The translations under genes were made by a program, and so were the position numbers. Of a DNA stretch of 64,000 nucleotides, positions 16,714 through 24,951 are shown in pieces. This DNA is from Caballeronia sordidicola (lineage in GTDB: Bacteria; Pseudomonadota; Gammaproteobacteria; Burkholderiales; Burkholderiaceae). The notes below the pieces were generated by a model. The model was not told where the DNA came from, made no database searches, and was given only the letters and a program-made list of their open reading frames with translations. How positions within the stretch are numbered: position 1 is the first letter of the stretch; each line of letters begins with the position of its first letter. Location: positions 1-64,000 of the forward strand of contig NZ_MTHB01000165.1 in assembly GCF_002220365.1 (NCBI RefSeq), in the 5' to 3' direction.

Positions 16714-17196
16714 CTACTGAATCACTTTGCTGTTCGGTATCACGCGCGGATCGTTACAAAGCCGCTCGCAACCACCCAAACATATCGGAACAAGGGATAC
16801 CGCCATTTGATTGAGCGTCGGATTGCCGTTGTCATCAACATCAGGTTTTTCGATGATTCTCGTGTCGACCCAAATGTTCCGTTCATCCACGCCAAGTTGA
16901 ACGAGGTAGCTGCGAAGAATCGCGGCACGTTGGGCTGCTAGAGCCCTCGGATTGCGCTCCTTGACATAGCCCCCCGCGTAAACAATGCCTCTGATTTCAA
17001 CATCTGGCCATTGCTTGGCGGCAAGCATCATGTTTGCAATCCTGACCCGATCTGAGTTTGAAATTTCGGTCGAGTTGACCGGAACATTACTTGTCATGTC
17101 CTCGGAAATCGTACAGGCGTTTGCAGCACCTACGCTCGCGACAAAGCAGATTGCTACCAGACAACCAAGGGGGGCAGTATTTCTTTTCCTTAACAT
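16714..17196 (-). CDS. Sec-exported OmpA-like protein with Cys-rich tail (diverged paralogue)
   Basis: A 160-aa relative of the proteins at 8158 and 16200. Signal peptide MLRKRNTAPLGCLVAICFVAS, then CTISEDMTSNVPVNSTEISN. The helix RVRIANMMLAAKQWPDVEIR and the closing CLGGCERLCNDPRVIPNSKVIQ keep the family pattern. Chosen ATG is ten bases behind the frame end of the metallopeptidase; longer in-frame forms would overlap that gene. In cassette 1 this position is held by the different OmpA-family protein at 8640, so the cassettes differ in their partner set. Confidence 0.74.
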   Translation of the reverse strand: MLRKRNTAPLGCLVAICFVASVGAANACTISEDMTSNVPVNSTEISNSDRVRIANMMLAAKQWPDVEIRGIVYAGGYVKERNPRALAAQRAAILRSYLVQLGVDERNIWVDTRIIEKPDVDDNGNPTLNQMAVSLVPICLGGCERLCNDPRVIPNSKVIQ

Positions 17197-17206
17197 TGCA
17201 AAATCC

Positions 17207-17862
17207 TTAGTCCGCGAATCCCACGTAACACGCCAAACTGTCGGCATTTCGGATCGCCTTTGTCGGGTTGTCTTGCGCCCAAAATGAAAGCCCAACGCTG
17301 ACACCGTACATATCGTCGGTCGAGTCGAATACATCCGTGAAATGCGTGCATTCATGAATCAAAGTCAAGACCTGGCAACCGTGCCACAGTTGCGCGCGCG
17401 GAGACGTGCAGAAATGCGAATAGATCGCGATGATGCGCTTTTCCGAATCAGGTTTGCAAACGGCAGCGTCGGTATTTCCCGTATCTGGAAGCACGGTGCA
17501 ACTGAGACTACGCCCGCTCTGCTGATCCCACCGAATTACATTTTCTGGCTTCACCTCTTGCATGGCTTTCAGCAGTCTCGGCAAACCGGCTACCAGTATG
17601 CCGCGGGTTGTATCGTCGGCGCTGCCCAACCATTTTTCGCCCGCGCTTGTTCGCTTCCGTCCCATTTCGCCAACTTCGTGATGCGCGTTTGAATCAGGCC
17701 AACGGCTTCAGCTTGCGATCTAAGAAATGAGTCACGAAACTCGCTGTTAGTCATATTCGAACAAATCGCCGGCTTATCCAGGTCCAAAAAGATATCGACG
17801 TTTGAATTCGGCGTGCGGTTCGTGGTGGCGGTCCCTACTTCGACCCAATCTTCTTGTGGCAT
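17207..17862 (-). pseudogene. M35/aspzincin metallopeptidase, frameshifted
   Basis: A homologue of the peptidase at 9082-9738. The N-terminal part (MPQEDWVEVGTATTNRTPNS) and the C-terminal part with HECTH plus DSTDDMYG are in different frames. Comparison with cassette 1 (DQARVALWFGSS) places a one-base loss in the C-run at 17640-17642 (a G-run on the coding strand). The active-site residues are intact, so restoring one base would give a full protein. It may be a recent mutation or a sequencing error. The start has a GAGGGATAT ribosome site, seven bases after the PAAR gene. Confidence 0.8.
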
Positions 17863-17869
17863 ATATCCC

Positions 17870-18406
17870 TCAGTGTTGAATTTCAATCGTCACGTTTTCC
17901 GCGCGTGATGTTTCGATGCGCGCGGTTCGTCCCGCCACATCGGTGATGCCGTTTCGGATTACGCCGGACGCAGATCGCACGCGATATCTGACGTGCGCTA
18001 ACGGTCGGCGGGTTCGGTTATCTCGCAAGACAAACCCCTCATCGAAAAGCACGAGGCTTGTACCTGGACGTGCCGGTTTCTGGTGGCGTTGAGAGACATA
18101 GCCCGGCGACTCGGCCATATCTTCGTTGCGAACGGTGTTTTGCATTGTCGCGATCATTCGCGGAGGCGTCCCACACTTGCAAAGCACAATGTCGCCCTCG
18201 TGTGCTACTTCGACGCCGCGATGCCAAGGGCGCCGGGGGCCACCCGCTTTAGCAATAGGCCCACTGCTTTTGCATGCGTTGCAATGAACCAAGGCACCGA
18301 TCAACGCGACCTTATGGCCCATGATCGAAAAGTTGGTCCCGCCGCTGGACTCAATTGCACCGCCCGTTGCCGGCTGGTCGCCGATACACAACAGCAATCG
18401 CATCAT
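17870..18406 (-). CDS. PAAR-domain protein with C-terminal beta-module (cassette 2)
   Basis: A 178-aa counterpart of the protein at 9746-10282. PAAR pattern MMRLLLCIGDQPATGG, HKVALIGALVHCNACKSSG, EGDIVLCKCGTPPRMIA, then the shared module FVLRDNRTRRPLAHVRYRVR and VTIEIQH. Starts in an ATGATGA overlap with the upstream PAAR gene and is followed by the frameshifted metallopeptidase. Probable spike tip of a type VI secretion system, carrying the peptidase. Confidence 0.85.
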   Translation of the reverse strand: MMRLLLCIGDQPATGGAIESSGGTNFSIMGHKVALIGALVHCNACKSSGPIAKAGGPRRPWHRGVEVAHEGDIVLCKCGTPPRMIATMQNTVRNEDMAESPGYVSQRHQKPARPGTSLVLFDEGFVLRDNRTRRPLAHVRYRVRSASGVIRNGITDVAGRTARIETSRAENVTIEIQH

Positions 18407-18939
18407 ATGCGTGACCCCGCCGCGTGATGAATTTCGACAATCAAATTTGAGGCTGTGTCCGTCACGACTCGCTCTGTGCGACCGTTCGCATCGGTTACAC
18501 CCGTCGCCAGGATCTGCAAACCGTCTCTGAGTCGATATTGAACATTCACTAACGGGCGCCGCGTGCGGTAGTCGCGCAGCGTGATTGCTTCGTCGTGATG
18601 GCGTAAAAGAGGGATGCCTGACGGCGTATAGCCTTCGGCAGCTAGGAAGTCGCTCGTGAACGACTGTGACATCGTTGATTGCGACGCGATCATGCGCGGC
18701 GGTGGCCTGCATTTACACATACCCAGGTCATTTTCAAGGGCCATCTCTTTACCTTTGAATGACGTGTGGTGTCGCGGACCCGTCGCCACGATGTACCCAT
18801 CCGACTTGCAGGTCGGGCAATATATTGGGCCGCCGACGATAGCTACCGGTGTTCCGTGATGCTTGACTGACTCCTCTCCTTGAGTGACATATGCGCCACT
18901 CGTAGATTTGTCGTAAAGCTTAATGGCGTAGCGTTTCAA
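18403..18939 (-). CDS. PAAR-domain protein with C-terminal beta-module
   Basis: A 178-aa protein. N-terminal PAAR-like part KSTSGAYVTQGEESVKHHGT, YCPTCKSDGYIVATGPR, LGMCKCRPPPRMIASQS; C-terminal module EAITLRDYRTRRPLVNVQYRLR and GVTDANGRTERVVTD. The homologous fragment at 10279-10523 has only the second half. It is translationally coupled to the next PAAR gene. Two or three PAAR genes in a row suggest alternative spike tips for different cargo. Confidence 0.83.
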   Translation of the reverse strand: MKRYAIKLYDKSTSGAYVTQGEESVKHHGTPVAIVGGPIYCPTCKSDGYIVATGPRHHTSFKGKEMALENDLGMCKCRPPPRMIASQSTMSQSFTSDFLAAEGYTPSGIPLLRHHDEAITLRDYRTRRPLVNVQYRLRDGLQILATGVTDANGRTERVVTDTASNLIVEIHHAAGSRI

Positions 18940-18988
18940 GTTCTGAATCCTTTTTTTGGGAAGGAAAGTCGAACGAAAGCCCGGCGCA

Positions 18989-19549
18989 TCAATGCGCCCG
19001 CTGGATCTCGATAATGATGTTTTGCTTGTCGTCGGTTATCATGCGCCCGGTGCGCCCGGTGCGCCCGGTGCGCCCGGTGCGCCCGGTGCGCCCGTTGGCG
19101 TCCGTCTTGCCGCTGGCAATGACGCTAGAACCTGTCTTCATGCGATAGGGGATATTCGCTAACGCCTGATTGGTGCGCCGGTCGCGCAACGTTATTTGCT
19201 CGTCATGGCGATAGAGAAACAGTTCGCCGTTAGGTCCGCAGCCCGTTTGTGCCAGTTCATCGGCGGTGTACTCTTCATAGGTGTCGTTTTGCGATGCGAT
19301 CAAATGTGGCGTGGGCTCGCATTTGCATGCGCCTAAGTCGCCCTCAAGTGCCTGTTCTTTTCCCATCCAATTGTCCGGGAAGCGCGGTCCGATTCCGAGA
19401 ATTACGCCCAATGATTTACAAGTTGGGCAGAACAGTTTGGCGCCGACAAAGGTTAGCAGAACGCCGTGATGGAAGTCGTTCTCGAAACCTTCGATTACGG
19501 TCGCGCCGCTTGTTGTCTTATCTCCTTCCTTTATGAAATTACGTCGCAT
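18989..19549 (-). CDS. PAAR-domain protein with Gly-Arg-Thr repeat
   Basis: A 186-aa PAAR protein, first gene of the cassette 2 minus-strand unit. PAAR-like DKTTSGATVIEGFENDFHHG, FCPTCKSLGVILGIGPR, LGACKCEPTPHLIASQ; C-terminal module ITLRDRRTNQALANIPYRMK and IIIEIQRAH. The loop DANGRT of the module is expanded into five or six GRT units by a 9-base tandem repeat. The related proteins have a single GRT, so the expansion is specific to this gene. Reading frame is kept whatever the copy number. Confidence 0.83.
   Translation of the reverse strand: MRRNFIKEGDKTTSGATVIEGFENDFHHGVLLTFVGAKLFCPTCKSLGVILGIGPRFPDNWMGKEQALEGDLGACKCEPTPHLIASQNDTYEEYTADELAQTGCGPNGELFLYRHDEQITLRDRRTNQALANIPYRMKTGSSVIASGKTDANGRTGRTGRTGRTGRTGRMITDDKQNIIIEIQRAH
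19042..19095 (-). repeat. 9-base tandem repeat inside PAAR gene
   Basis: Five perfect copies of TGCGCCCGG (plus strand) and a sixth with one mismatch. It encodes the Gly-Arg-Thr run. Copy number can change by slippage without changing the frame. Confidence 0.95.
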
Positions 19550-19878
19550 CGATTCGGCATCTTTTTTAAAAAATGGTCAGAATAGTTTTATCGGGCACAT
19601 AGACTAAGAGTCAATAAGACGCGTCTCAGAACATCAATTAAATAACTAGGAAACAGAACGGTGGTGCGCTCGATGCACGGAAAAGAGTCCGCTTTAGTGC
19701 CACCCAATTGAGATTTGCTTGAAAAAAAGCTGCACTCAGCAACAACCGCGACTTTCTGCAGGGCTCGGCGGCCCCATTGTCAGACGGTCATAGACAAGGC
19801 ACAGCCTTTAGCAACGCCGCAAAGCCCCCGGTGCTTCGGCGGCCGCTATCATGGCGCAACCAAGCGCGGACACTGCCC
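19550..19878. other. gene-free stretch upstream of the PAAR genes
   Basis: AT-richer than its surroundings. It must contain the promoter of the minus-strand cassette. The leader of the next plus-strand gene is open but non-homologous up to its ATG. No repeats or RNA genes seen. Confidence 0.4.
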
Positions 19879-20417
19879 ATGAAAAGAATGATCGAGGTAG
19901 TAGACCTTGGCTTGAAGATGTTGTCGTGCCTCGCCATCATCGGCGGCGGCATGTGGGCGTATTACCAGTTCGACATCGCCGGGTCTACCAGCTGGCAAAA
20001 CAATCTCGCCCTCGAAACGCAGGTGCTTCCGTACAACGGCGATCTGCGCCTGCTCGTCGTGCATGTGAAGTCGAAGAATCCGCGCAACATCGAATTCGAT
20101 CTGGTAAAGAAGGACGGCGATTCGTTCGTGCTCCGTGTGCAAAGGGTCGCGGACGATGCTAAGGTCAATGCGATCATCGACCCCGACAGGCGCAGTGTCG
20201 TTGTCCCGGATATCGATCTGCTGGCGAACACGGGCGGTGAATACGACTTTGCCCCGATTGCCGAAAAATGGACGACATGCGCACCATTGTGCTGAAGGTC
20301 GGTAGCACGGTCGCGCTGACAGCGGACATGGAGACGAACAACGGCACACTTGATGAACACGGCGAGCCGGACACGAATTTCATATCCGCTTCGACGGTGG
20401 TGCACATCAGTCCGTGA
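19879..20417 (+). pseudogene. membrane-anchored protein of unknown function, frameshifted
   Basis: The N-terminal frame gives MKRMIEVVDLGLKMLSC, one membrane helix (AIIGGGMWAYYQF), and a soluble part with LETQVLPYNGDLRLLVVHVK. After DFAPIAEK the frame breaks at an A-run (about 20262-20268) and continues in another frame as MDDMRTIVLKVGSTVALTAD to a stop. The total length is one base short of whole codons, consistent with a single deletion. The start at MKRM was chosen because the membrane anchor follows directly. Function unknown. Confidence 0.6.
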
Positions 20418-20551
20418 CGCCTGGCAGCTGGCTAGAATTTGCGATTGTCGGCACGGCTACAATGCCGGATCGCTTCCTTGCGGATACCGTATGCAACTCC
20501 TTGTCGCAATGAATTTCGTCGACGATCTTGACGCCATGACGATTGAGCGCC

Positions 20552-21019
20552 TTACCCGACAATCGATTCGCGGTTGTTTTTCGCGTGTTCCTTCGGGATC
20601 GTCCATTCACCGGTTTCGAAGTTCAGGGACGCCCACTCACCCATGCACGTCTCGCGAATACGCTTGCCAGTCGACACCATGATCAGCATTAGCAGCTTCG
20701 CCTTTACCGGCAGAGTCGATCGGGCAAGCCGCCGAGCAAACTCGCGCAGCTCGGCGTCATCGAACACACGCGTGCCCTCGTGTTCCTCAGGGTCGTAGTC
20801 GCCTACGATCACGTCCTCCCTCTCCATACCGAGCAAGTCGGAATCGATCAGCATGCGGCAATATGGATGGCGCTTGTCGGCCCATCGCAACATCTGCATC
20901 AGGATCGCGAACGCGCTAAGTGCGGTAGGGGTTTGACCGGCAGCGGAGATTGCCGACAACGCGGTAAACACCCGCAAGCGCGTTAAATCGCCAAGCCTAA
21001 TCTTCCCGAAATGCGGTTT
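20552..21019 (-). pseudogene. tyrosine recombinase/integrase remnant
   Basis: Encodes a middle part of a phage-type integrase: GRLGDLTRLRVFTALSAISA, the core-binding helices, DDAELREFARRLARS, and the first catalytic motif MVSTGKRIRETCMGEWASLNFETGEWTIP. Stop codons follow soon after, where the HxxR and Tyr motifs should be, and the N-terminus is cut too. It is evidence that an integrative element once entered here. No tRNA target or attachment repeat was found beside it. Confidence 0.7.
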
Positions 21020-21112
21020 TAAGTGTAGATGCCAAACGCATGCAATTTGCTTCCCGCCGTCTTTCCGCCCCTTGCGGCCGCGCTTGACAGATACCGTTGC
21101 GAACCACCCCCT

Positions 21113-22234
21113 TCAAGCCGCCGACAACACCTCGACAATCTTGCGCCGATACGCAATGCCTTCGGCGTTAAACAGATGGCAATGCTCAGGCAACGCGCCA
21201 AGCTTCAGCACTTCGCCACGCGAATGGCGCTCGAGCGGCGGAATCCGGGCGATGATTCCCTCCGGCGCCACCGTCGACTCCGAGTACAGATAAGCGGCAT
21301 CCCCGAGCGACTCGACGGCCATCGTCTTCGCCGATACTCCGTGCTCCACCGTCGCCGCCGTCCCTGCATGCAGATGCTCCGGACGAATCCCGACCGTCAC
21401 GGAATCGCCGACCTTGGCACTTCCCGGCTCCACCGCCGTCAGTTGGGTCTCGCCCGTCTCATACTTCACCAGCACGCCGTCGCTTAACACCTGCGTCACT
21501 TCGGCGTTAAAGAAATTCATCTTCGGCGAGCCGATAAAACCCGCCACGAACTTGTTCTGCGGCGCGTGATAAAGCTGGTTAGGCGAACCGACCTGCTCCA
21601 CATTCCCCGCCGACAACACCACGATCTTGTCAGCCAGCGTCATGGCTTCCACCTGATCGTGCGTCACATAGATCATCGTGGTCTTGAGCTCGTCGTGCAG
21701 CCGCGCAAATTCCAGGCGCATCTTCACGCGCAACGCGGCGTCGAGGTTGGACAGCGGTTCGTCGAAGAGGAACACCTTCGGCTTGCGCGTGATCGCGCGG
21801 CCGATCGCCACCCGCTGACGCTGGCCGCCCGACAATTGCTTAGGTTTCCTATCGAGCAAATGATCGATGTGCAGGATCTTTGCGGCCTGCTGGACAGCTG
21901 CATCGATTTCCGGCTTTTTCGTGCCGGCGAGCTTCAGACCAAACGCCATGTTGTCGTACAGCGTCATGTGCGGATACAGCGCGTACGACTGGAACACCAT
22001 CGCAATCCCGCGCTTGGCCGGCTGCAGGTCGTTCACGCGCACGCCGTCAATGGTCAGGTCGCCGCCGGTGATATCTTCCAGCCCGGCGATCATTCGCATC
22101 AGCGTGGATTTTCCGCAACCGCTTGGGCCCACGAACACGACGAACTCGCCGTCCGCGATATCGAGGTTCACGCTGCGAATCACTTCCGTTTCTTCGTAGC
22201 GTTTGTTGATGTTGCGCAGATTCAGGCTTGCCAT
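21113..22234 (-). CDS. ugpC: polyol/sugar ABC transporter ATP-binding protein (UgpC/SmoK type)
   Basis: The 373-aa ATPase that drives the adjacent importer. Walker A GPSGCGKSTLMRM, Q-loop, signature LSGGQRQRVAIGRA, Walker B FLFDEPLSNLDA, H-loop VTHDQVEAMT, and a C-terminal regulatory TOBE-like part of the MalK/UgpC class. The start at MASLNLRNINKRYE has a GGAGACTCC site just upstream; a longer frame without such a site extends into the preceding gap. Last gene of the polyol ABC operon, 49 bases after the HAD gene. Confidence 0.92.
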   Translation of the reverse strand: MASLNLRNINKRYEETEVIRSVNLDIADGEFVVFVGPSGCGKSTLMRMIAGLEDITGGDLTIDGVRVNDLQPAKRGIAMVFQSYALYPHMTLYDNMAFGLKLAGTKKPEIDAAVQQAAKILHIDHLLDRKPKQLSGGQRQRVAIGRAITRKPKVFLFDEPLSNLDAALRVKMRLEFARLHDELKTTMIYVTHDQVEAMTLADKIVVLSAGNVEQVGSPNQLYHAPQNKFVAGFIGSPKMNFFNAEVTQVLSDGVLVKYETGETQLTAVEPGSAKVGDSVTVGIRPEHLHAGTAATVEHGVSAKTMAVESLGDAAYLYSESTVAPEGIIARIPPLERHSRGEVLKLGALPEHCHLFNAEGIAYRRKIVEVLSAA

Positions 22235-22283
22235 GATGGAGTCTCCGTCTTTAACTTGGCTTCGTTTTCTGCGAGCAAGAGGC

Positions 22284-23024
22284 TCACGGCAGTTCGAAGC
22301 TTGCGTTTTGCAGCCACTGCCCGACGAGCGCGGGGAGTTGCCCCATCTCGTCGAACACGACACTTGCGCCAGCACGTTTCAGCGCATCAATCTGTCCTTC
22401 AGTTGCATGACCGCCGCCCAGGAAACCGAGCACGGTCATGCCCGCCGCCGCCGCCGCGGTGACGCCGGTCACGCTGTCTTCGACCACCACGCAGCGTTCA
22501 GGTGCGACTCGCATGGTCCGCGCCGCCGCGAGGTACACGTCGGGCGCGGGTTTCGGGTTCGGCACTTTATCGGCGCAAAACAACCGCTCGCCGAAAAACC
22601 GCACGAGGCCCGTGCGGTTCAGCACGGCTTGCACATACGACGTAAAGCTGTTGCTCGCGCAGGCCTTGCGCAAGGAGATCGCCGCCAGCGCGGCCTCGAT
22701 TCCATCGACTGCCGGCCCTTCCACGGCCGCGGCTTCCACGACCACCCGGATTGCGTCGATCTGGGCTGAATCGAGGGTCCGGCCGAGCGCTTCAGCCGTT
22801 CGCAGCAGCACCGTTTCGATCCGCAGCCCGAGCAGCGGCGTGACGATCGGTTCGGCATCCACGCCGGGCCAGAGCGCCTCCATTTCCTGCACGAGCACGC
22901 GTCCCGCAATCGCTTCGCTGTCGATCAATACGCCGTCGCAGTCGCAGATCAGCAGATGTCCGTCGAGGGCATCGGCTGGAGCGAGCACGCCCGGTACGCC
23001 GGCTTGGGACAAGTTCAGGTTCAC
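22284..23024 (-). CDS. HAD-superfamily phosphatase (beta-phosphoglucomutase-like)
   Basis: A 246-aa HAD subfamily IA hydrolase. Motif I LLICDCDGVLIDSE, motif II ASNSFTSYV, motif III Lys in NPKPAPDVY, motif IV VVVEDSVTGVTAA. Such proteins dephosphorylate sugar or polyol phosphates. Being inside the polyol operon, it may act on a polyol phosphate. A GTG start preceded by GAGG (MNLNLSQAG) was preferred to another GTG seven codons upstream. Substrate unknown. Confidence 0.85.
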   Translation of the reverse strand: MNLNLSQAGVPGVLAPADALDGHLLICDCDGVLIDSEAIAGRVLVQEMEALWPGVDAEPIVTPLLGLRIETVLLRTAEALGRTLDSAQIDAIRVVVEAAAVEGPAVDGIEAALAAISLRKACASNSFTSYVQAVLNRTGLVRFFGERLFCADKVPNPKPAPDVYLAAARTMRVAPERCVVVEDSVTGVTAAAAAGMTVLGFLGGGHATEGQIDALKRAGASVVFDEMGQLPALVGQWLQNASFELP

Positions 23025-23058
23025 TGGATCTACCTCGCGTTCCACCTCGGGTCTAACC

Positions 23059-23907
23059 TCATTTCACCGCGCCGAAGGTCAGGCCGCGCACCAGTTGCTT
23101 CTGCGACAACCAGCCGACAATCAGGATCGGCGCCACGGCCAGCAGTGAAGCCGCCGAAAGCTTGGCCCAGAACAAACCTTCCGGACTCGAATACGACGCA
23201 ATGAACACCGTCAGCGGCGCCGCGTTCGAACTCGACAGGTTGATGCTCCAGAACGCCTCGTTCCACGACAGGATCACGAGCAGCAACGCGGTGGATGCGA
23301 GCCCGGGCAGCGACATCGGCATCAGCAGGTAGACGATTTCCTGCCACGTCGCCGCGCCATCTATACGCCCCGCTTCCAGGATGTCGCGCGGGATTTCGTT
23401 GAAGTACGTGTAGGACATCCAGACGGCGATCGGCAAGTTGATCAGCGTGTAGACGATGATCAAACCCCACACCGTGTCGAGCATGCCGGTGTTTTTCCAC
23501 AGCAGGTAGATCGGCACGAGCACGCCCACCGACGGCATCATCTTCGTCGAGAGCATCCACAGCAGCACTTTCTGCGTTTTCTTCGTCGGGAAAAACGCCA
23601 TCGCATAGGCGCACGGCACGGCGAACAACAAACAGATCACCGTGACGCCGACCGAGATCAGGATCGAGTTCCAGGCAAACGCAAAGTAGTTACTGCGCGC
23701 GAACACCTCGCGGAAACTGTCCAGCGTGGGTGTGAAGATCAACGAAGACGAATACGCTTGCTGCTCGGTCTTGAACGCCGTGATGGTCATCCAGAAGATC
23801 GGGAAAAACAGCAGCAGCGCGAACAGCCACGCGATCACACCCAGCACGCCACGCTTGAGCGTGTCGAGGATCGGCACGGACGTTGTTGCGGTAACAGGAT
23901 GGCTCAT
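23059..23907 (-). CDS. polyol ABC transporter permease (SmoG/MalG type)
   Basis: A 282-aa inner-membrane subunit with six predicted helices. It has the permease EAA motif DGAATWQEIVYLLMPMSLPGL, which docks to the ATPase. It overlaps the other permease gene by four bases. It forms the membrane channel with that protein. Confidence 0.92.
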   Translation of the reverse strand: MSHPVTATTSVPILDTLKRGVLGVIAWLFALLLFFPIFWMTITAFKTEQQAYSSSLIFTPTLDSFREVFARSNYFAFAWNSILISVGVTVICLLFAVPCAYAMAFFPTKKTQKVLLWMLSTKMMPSVGVLVPIYLLWKNTGMLDTVWGLIIVYTLINLPIAVWMSYTYFNEIPRDILEAGRIDGAATWQEIVYLLMPMSLPGLASTALLLVILSWNEAFWSINLSSSNAAPLTVFIASYSSPEGLFWAKLSAASLLAVAPILIVGWLSQKQLVRGLTFGAVK

Positions 23908-24839
23908 GATTCGTACTCCCCTTTCAGGTTCTTCGCGAGCATGCGCACCAGGAAGAACGCAACGACGTTCGCCAGCACGACCGCGAGAATGCCGCCGGCG
24001 GAAGCCAGGCCGACGTCGAATTGCTGCAGGCCGAGCGCATAGATCAAGTACGACAGGATGGTGGTCGCAGTACCTGGGCCGCCGCCGGTCGTCGTATAGA
24101 TTTCAGCGAAGATGGAGAGCAGGAAAATGGTTTCCATCATCACCACCACGGCAATCGCGCGTTTCAAGTGCGGCAGCGTGATGTAGAAGAACATGGCGAA
24201 CGCGCCCGCGCCGTCGATGCGTGCCGCTTCCTTCTGCTCCTGGTCCAAAGATTGAATCGCGGTGAAGAGAATCAGGAACGCGAACGGCAGCCACTGCCAA
24301 GCAACGATCACAATCACCGCAAAGAGCGGATAGTCGCCAAACCAGTCGATCGGCTGGAGCCCCAGCGATCGCATCAACTGCGCGATCAGGCCATATACCG
24401 GATGCAGGATCATGTTCTTCCAGATCAGCGCGCTGACCGTGGGCATGACGAAGAACGGCGCGATCACCAGCAGCCGCGCAATGCCCTGGCCGTAGAACTT
24501 GCGATCGAACAACACGGCAAGCAGCACGCCGCCCACTACCGTGATCAGCAACACCGATCCAATCAGCGTCAGCGTGTGAACAATCGAGGGCAGGAAGGCC
24601 GGATCAGTGGCCAGGAATTCATAGTTGTCGAGACCGGCAAACCCTTTGACGTCGGGGTTGAGCAGGTTGTATCGGGAGAACGAATACCAGATGGTCATCG
24701 CAAGCGGGATGGCCATCCACAGGAACAGTACGGCGGTCGACGGCATGATGAGCCAGCGGACCGACTTCGCGCGCTTCTTGTCGCGCGCCGCGGCGGATTC
24801 CGCGTAACCGTCTGTGAGGGGGGGATTAAGTTGACTCAT
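23904..24839 (-). CDS. polyol ABC transporter permease (SmoF/MalF type)
   Basis: A 311-aa inner-membrane subunit. An N-terminal cytoplasmic basic segment is followed by about six helices. The EAA loop is AARIDGAGAFAMFFYITLP. Located 112 bases after the binding-protein gene, with a stable hairpin between them, and overlapping the second permease gene. Confidence 0.92.
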   Translation of the reverse strand: MSQLNPPLTDGYAESAAARDKKRAKSVRWLIMPSTAVLFLWMAIPLAMTIWYSFSRYNLLNPDVKGFAGLDNYEFLATDPAFLPSIVHTLTLIGSVLLITVVGGVLLAVLFDRKFYGQGIARLLVIAPFFVMPTVSALIWKNMILHPVYGLIAQLMRSLGLQPIDWFGDYPLFAVIVIVAWQWLPFAFLILFTAIQSLDQEQKEAARIDGAGAFAMFFYITLPHLKRAIAVVVMMETIFLLSIFAEIYTTTGGGPGTATTILSYLIYALGLQQFDVGLASAGGILAVVLANVVAFFLVRMLAKNLKGEYES

Positions 24840-24869
24840 GATCGTGTCACCTCTCGATGATGATGCGCA

Positions 24870-24909
24870 GGCCGCGCGCTTGACGCTTCTTCACAGAAGC
24901 GGCGCGGCC
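24870..24909 (-). other. intercistronic hairpin after the binding-protein gene
   Basis: The outer arms GGCCGCGC and GCGCGGCC enclose a second stem, CGCTTCT/AGAAGCG, with a four-base loop. There is no T-run. Hairpins at this place commonly protect the binding-protein part of the mRNA and lower expression of the downstream permeases. Confidence 0.6.
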
Positions 24910-24951
24910 CGCTGTCCTACATTAGGCGCAACAAGTTGCTGCTTTGGGCCC

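Noticed and set aside
19042..19095. Possible CRISPR-like array
   Set aside because: The unit is 9 bases with no spacers and lies in frame inside a PAAR gene.
20400..21112. tRNA gene or attachment site next to the integrase remnant
   Set aside because: No cloverleaf-like sequence or direct repeat could be seen around the remnant.
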